From contig CAJNOQ010001300.1 in NCBI GenBank assembly GCA_905250885.1, forward strand, positions 1 to 33,406: a DNA stretch of 33,406 nt, given 5' to 3'. The position numbers were made by a program, and so were the translations under genes. Positions 32,740-33,406 of the stretch are shown here, piece after piece. The notes beneath the pieces are model-generated. The model ran no database searches. It saw only the letters and a program-made list of their open reading frames with translations, and had not been told where the DNA came from. Every line of letters starts with the position of its first letter. Within the stretch, counting starts at the first letter, position 1. This stretch comes from Didymodactylos carnosus (Eukaryota > Rotifera > Eurotatoria > Philodinida > Philodinidae).

Positions 32740-32885
32740 AACGCTAACTGAAAATACAATTACTGTTATTTTAACGGTAACTAACTTATCAGTTAGCGTT
32801 AAAACAACGGCAACTGTCTTTTCAGTTACCGTTATTTTAACGGTAATAGCATTTCCAGTTACTGTTGAAATAACGATAACTATCA
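32740..32885. repeat. 33-bp tandem repeat array, about 4.4 copies
   Basis: The core AACGGTAACT (with variants) starts at 32740, 32773, 32806, 32839 and 32872, exactly 33 bp apart each time. Several units also contain the inverse core CAGTTACCGTT (or CAGTTAGCGTT, CAGTTACTGTT), so a unit can fold on itself. The array ends 3 bp before the inverted-repeat arm that begins at 32889. Confidence 0.85.
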
Positions 32886-32888
32886 GTT

Positions 32889-33284
32889 AGTTAACTTTGT
32901 GGTAATTATTTTTTAAGTATGGCAGAAATATCCACGCAGCGGCTTAAAATGGCTTCTAAAATCGTTAATTTTCCACTAAAACTGTTGAAACTTTCATAAA
33001 TGACATGGTTTTGATTAGCACACACGTGCCAGTCAACTAAACTAATCGAAATTATATAACTTCAATGTTTTGTAACTGCGGTTTTTAAGGTTTCTGAAGA
33101 CCTCAGTGTCTACAGCCGGCTTGAGAAATCTTTGTGTTTTCATCAACGAAATTAGACTATAAAACCATGTCATTTATGAAAGTTTCAGCAGTTTTAGTGG
33201 AAAATTAACGATTTTGGAAGCCATTTTAAGCCGCTGCGTGAATATTTCTGCCATACTTAAAAAATACTTACCACAAAGTTAACT
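32889..33284. mobile_element. Foldback-type element with 124-bp inverted arms
   Basis: The left arm 32889-33012 and the right arm 33161-33284 are reverse complements with four mismatches that I count (about 97% identity), around a 148-bp spacer. Arm termini read AGTTAACTTTGTGG. The spacer has no open frame of note. High arm identity means a recent insertion or gene conversion. Together with the adjacent 33-bp array this resembles a foldback transposon; superfamily undetermined. Confidence 0.75.
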
Positions 33285-33406
33285 ACTATCCATTTCAAAA
33301 AAGAAGAAGCACGGCCATTTCTTTGATAACTTTTTCTAAGAAGCAGCTAAAAAGGTGCGGTTTTCAGTATCGGAAAGCGAAATGTTGGGGTAATATGAAA
33401 AACTAA
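33285..33406. other. Right edge of window
   Basis: No feature supported. The 33-bp array seen left of the foldback element does not recur here, so the element is asymmetric or its right flank is lost. Confidence 0.4.

Noticed and set aside
1..33406. tRNA, rRNA and CRISPR arrays
   Set aside because: I found no tRNA-like B box in cloverleaf context, no rRNA-like conserved block and no regularly spaced direct repeats with unique spacers. The 33-bp array near 32.8 kb is contiguous, so it is not CRISPR.

Overview
The window is metazoan nuclear DNA. It is strongly AT-rich, and its genes are broken by many GT-AG introns, about half of them only 56-86 nt long and the rest several hundred nt to 2.2 kb. 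Homologues of animal-type genes (Shank, NF-YB, ATXN7L3/Sgf11), very short introns and many small decayed inverted-repeat elements fit a small invertebrate. My best guess is a bdelloid rotifer (Rotaria/Didymodactylos-like), but that is inference; the sequence alone does not fix the phylum.

Layout. 1-3435: gene-free, with a 932-bp element bearing terminal inverted repeats and a TA duplication (293-1224). 3436-5990, minus strand: a four-exon ATXN7L3/Sgf11-like gene (SAGA deubiquitinase-module adaptor, 409 aa). 6557-7364, minus strand: a three-exon NF-YB gene (CCAAT-binding factor histone-fold subunit, 221 aa). The two lie head to tail, 566 bp apart. 7365-17176: a gene-poor stretch of about 10 kb holding several miniature transposons (7836-7942; 7999-8162 with an 8-bp target duplication; 16210-16312) and a possible transposase relic near 9110-9740. 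17177-17311: a likely non-coding 5' exon. 20117-31330, plus strand: a 21-exon Shank gene (1,340 aa) with SPN, ankyrin, SH3 and PDZ domains and a proline/serine-rich tail, but no C-terminal SAM domain that I can find. 31331-33406: 3' region, then an array of 33-bp tandem repeats beside a 124-bp-arm inverted repeat.

How the genes work. NF-YB would pair with NF-YC and NF-YA to bind CCAAT promoters. The ATXN7L3-like protein would help activate the SAGA histone H2B deubiquitinase. Both are nuclear transcription proteins on the same strand, but nothing shows a shared pathway. Shank would be a cytoplasmic scaffold linking membrane receptors and adhesion molecules to actin. Exon joins were worked out by hand from reading frame, splice sites and remembered family similarity; no alignment or transcript data were used. 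I see no tRNA, rRNA or CRISPR array.
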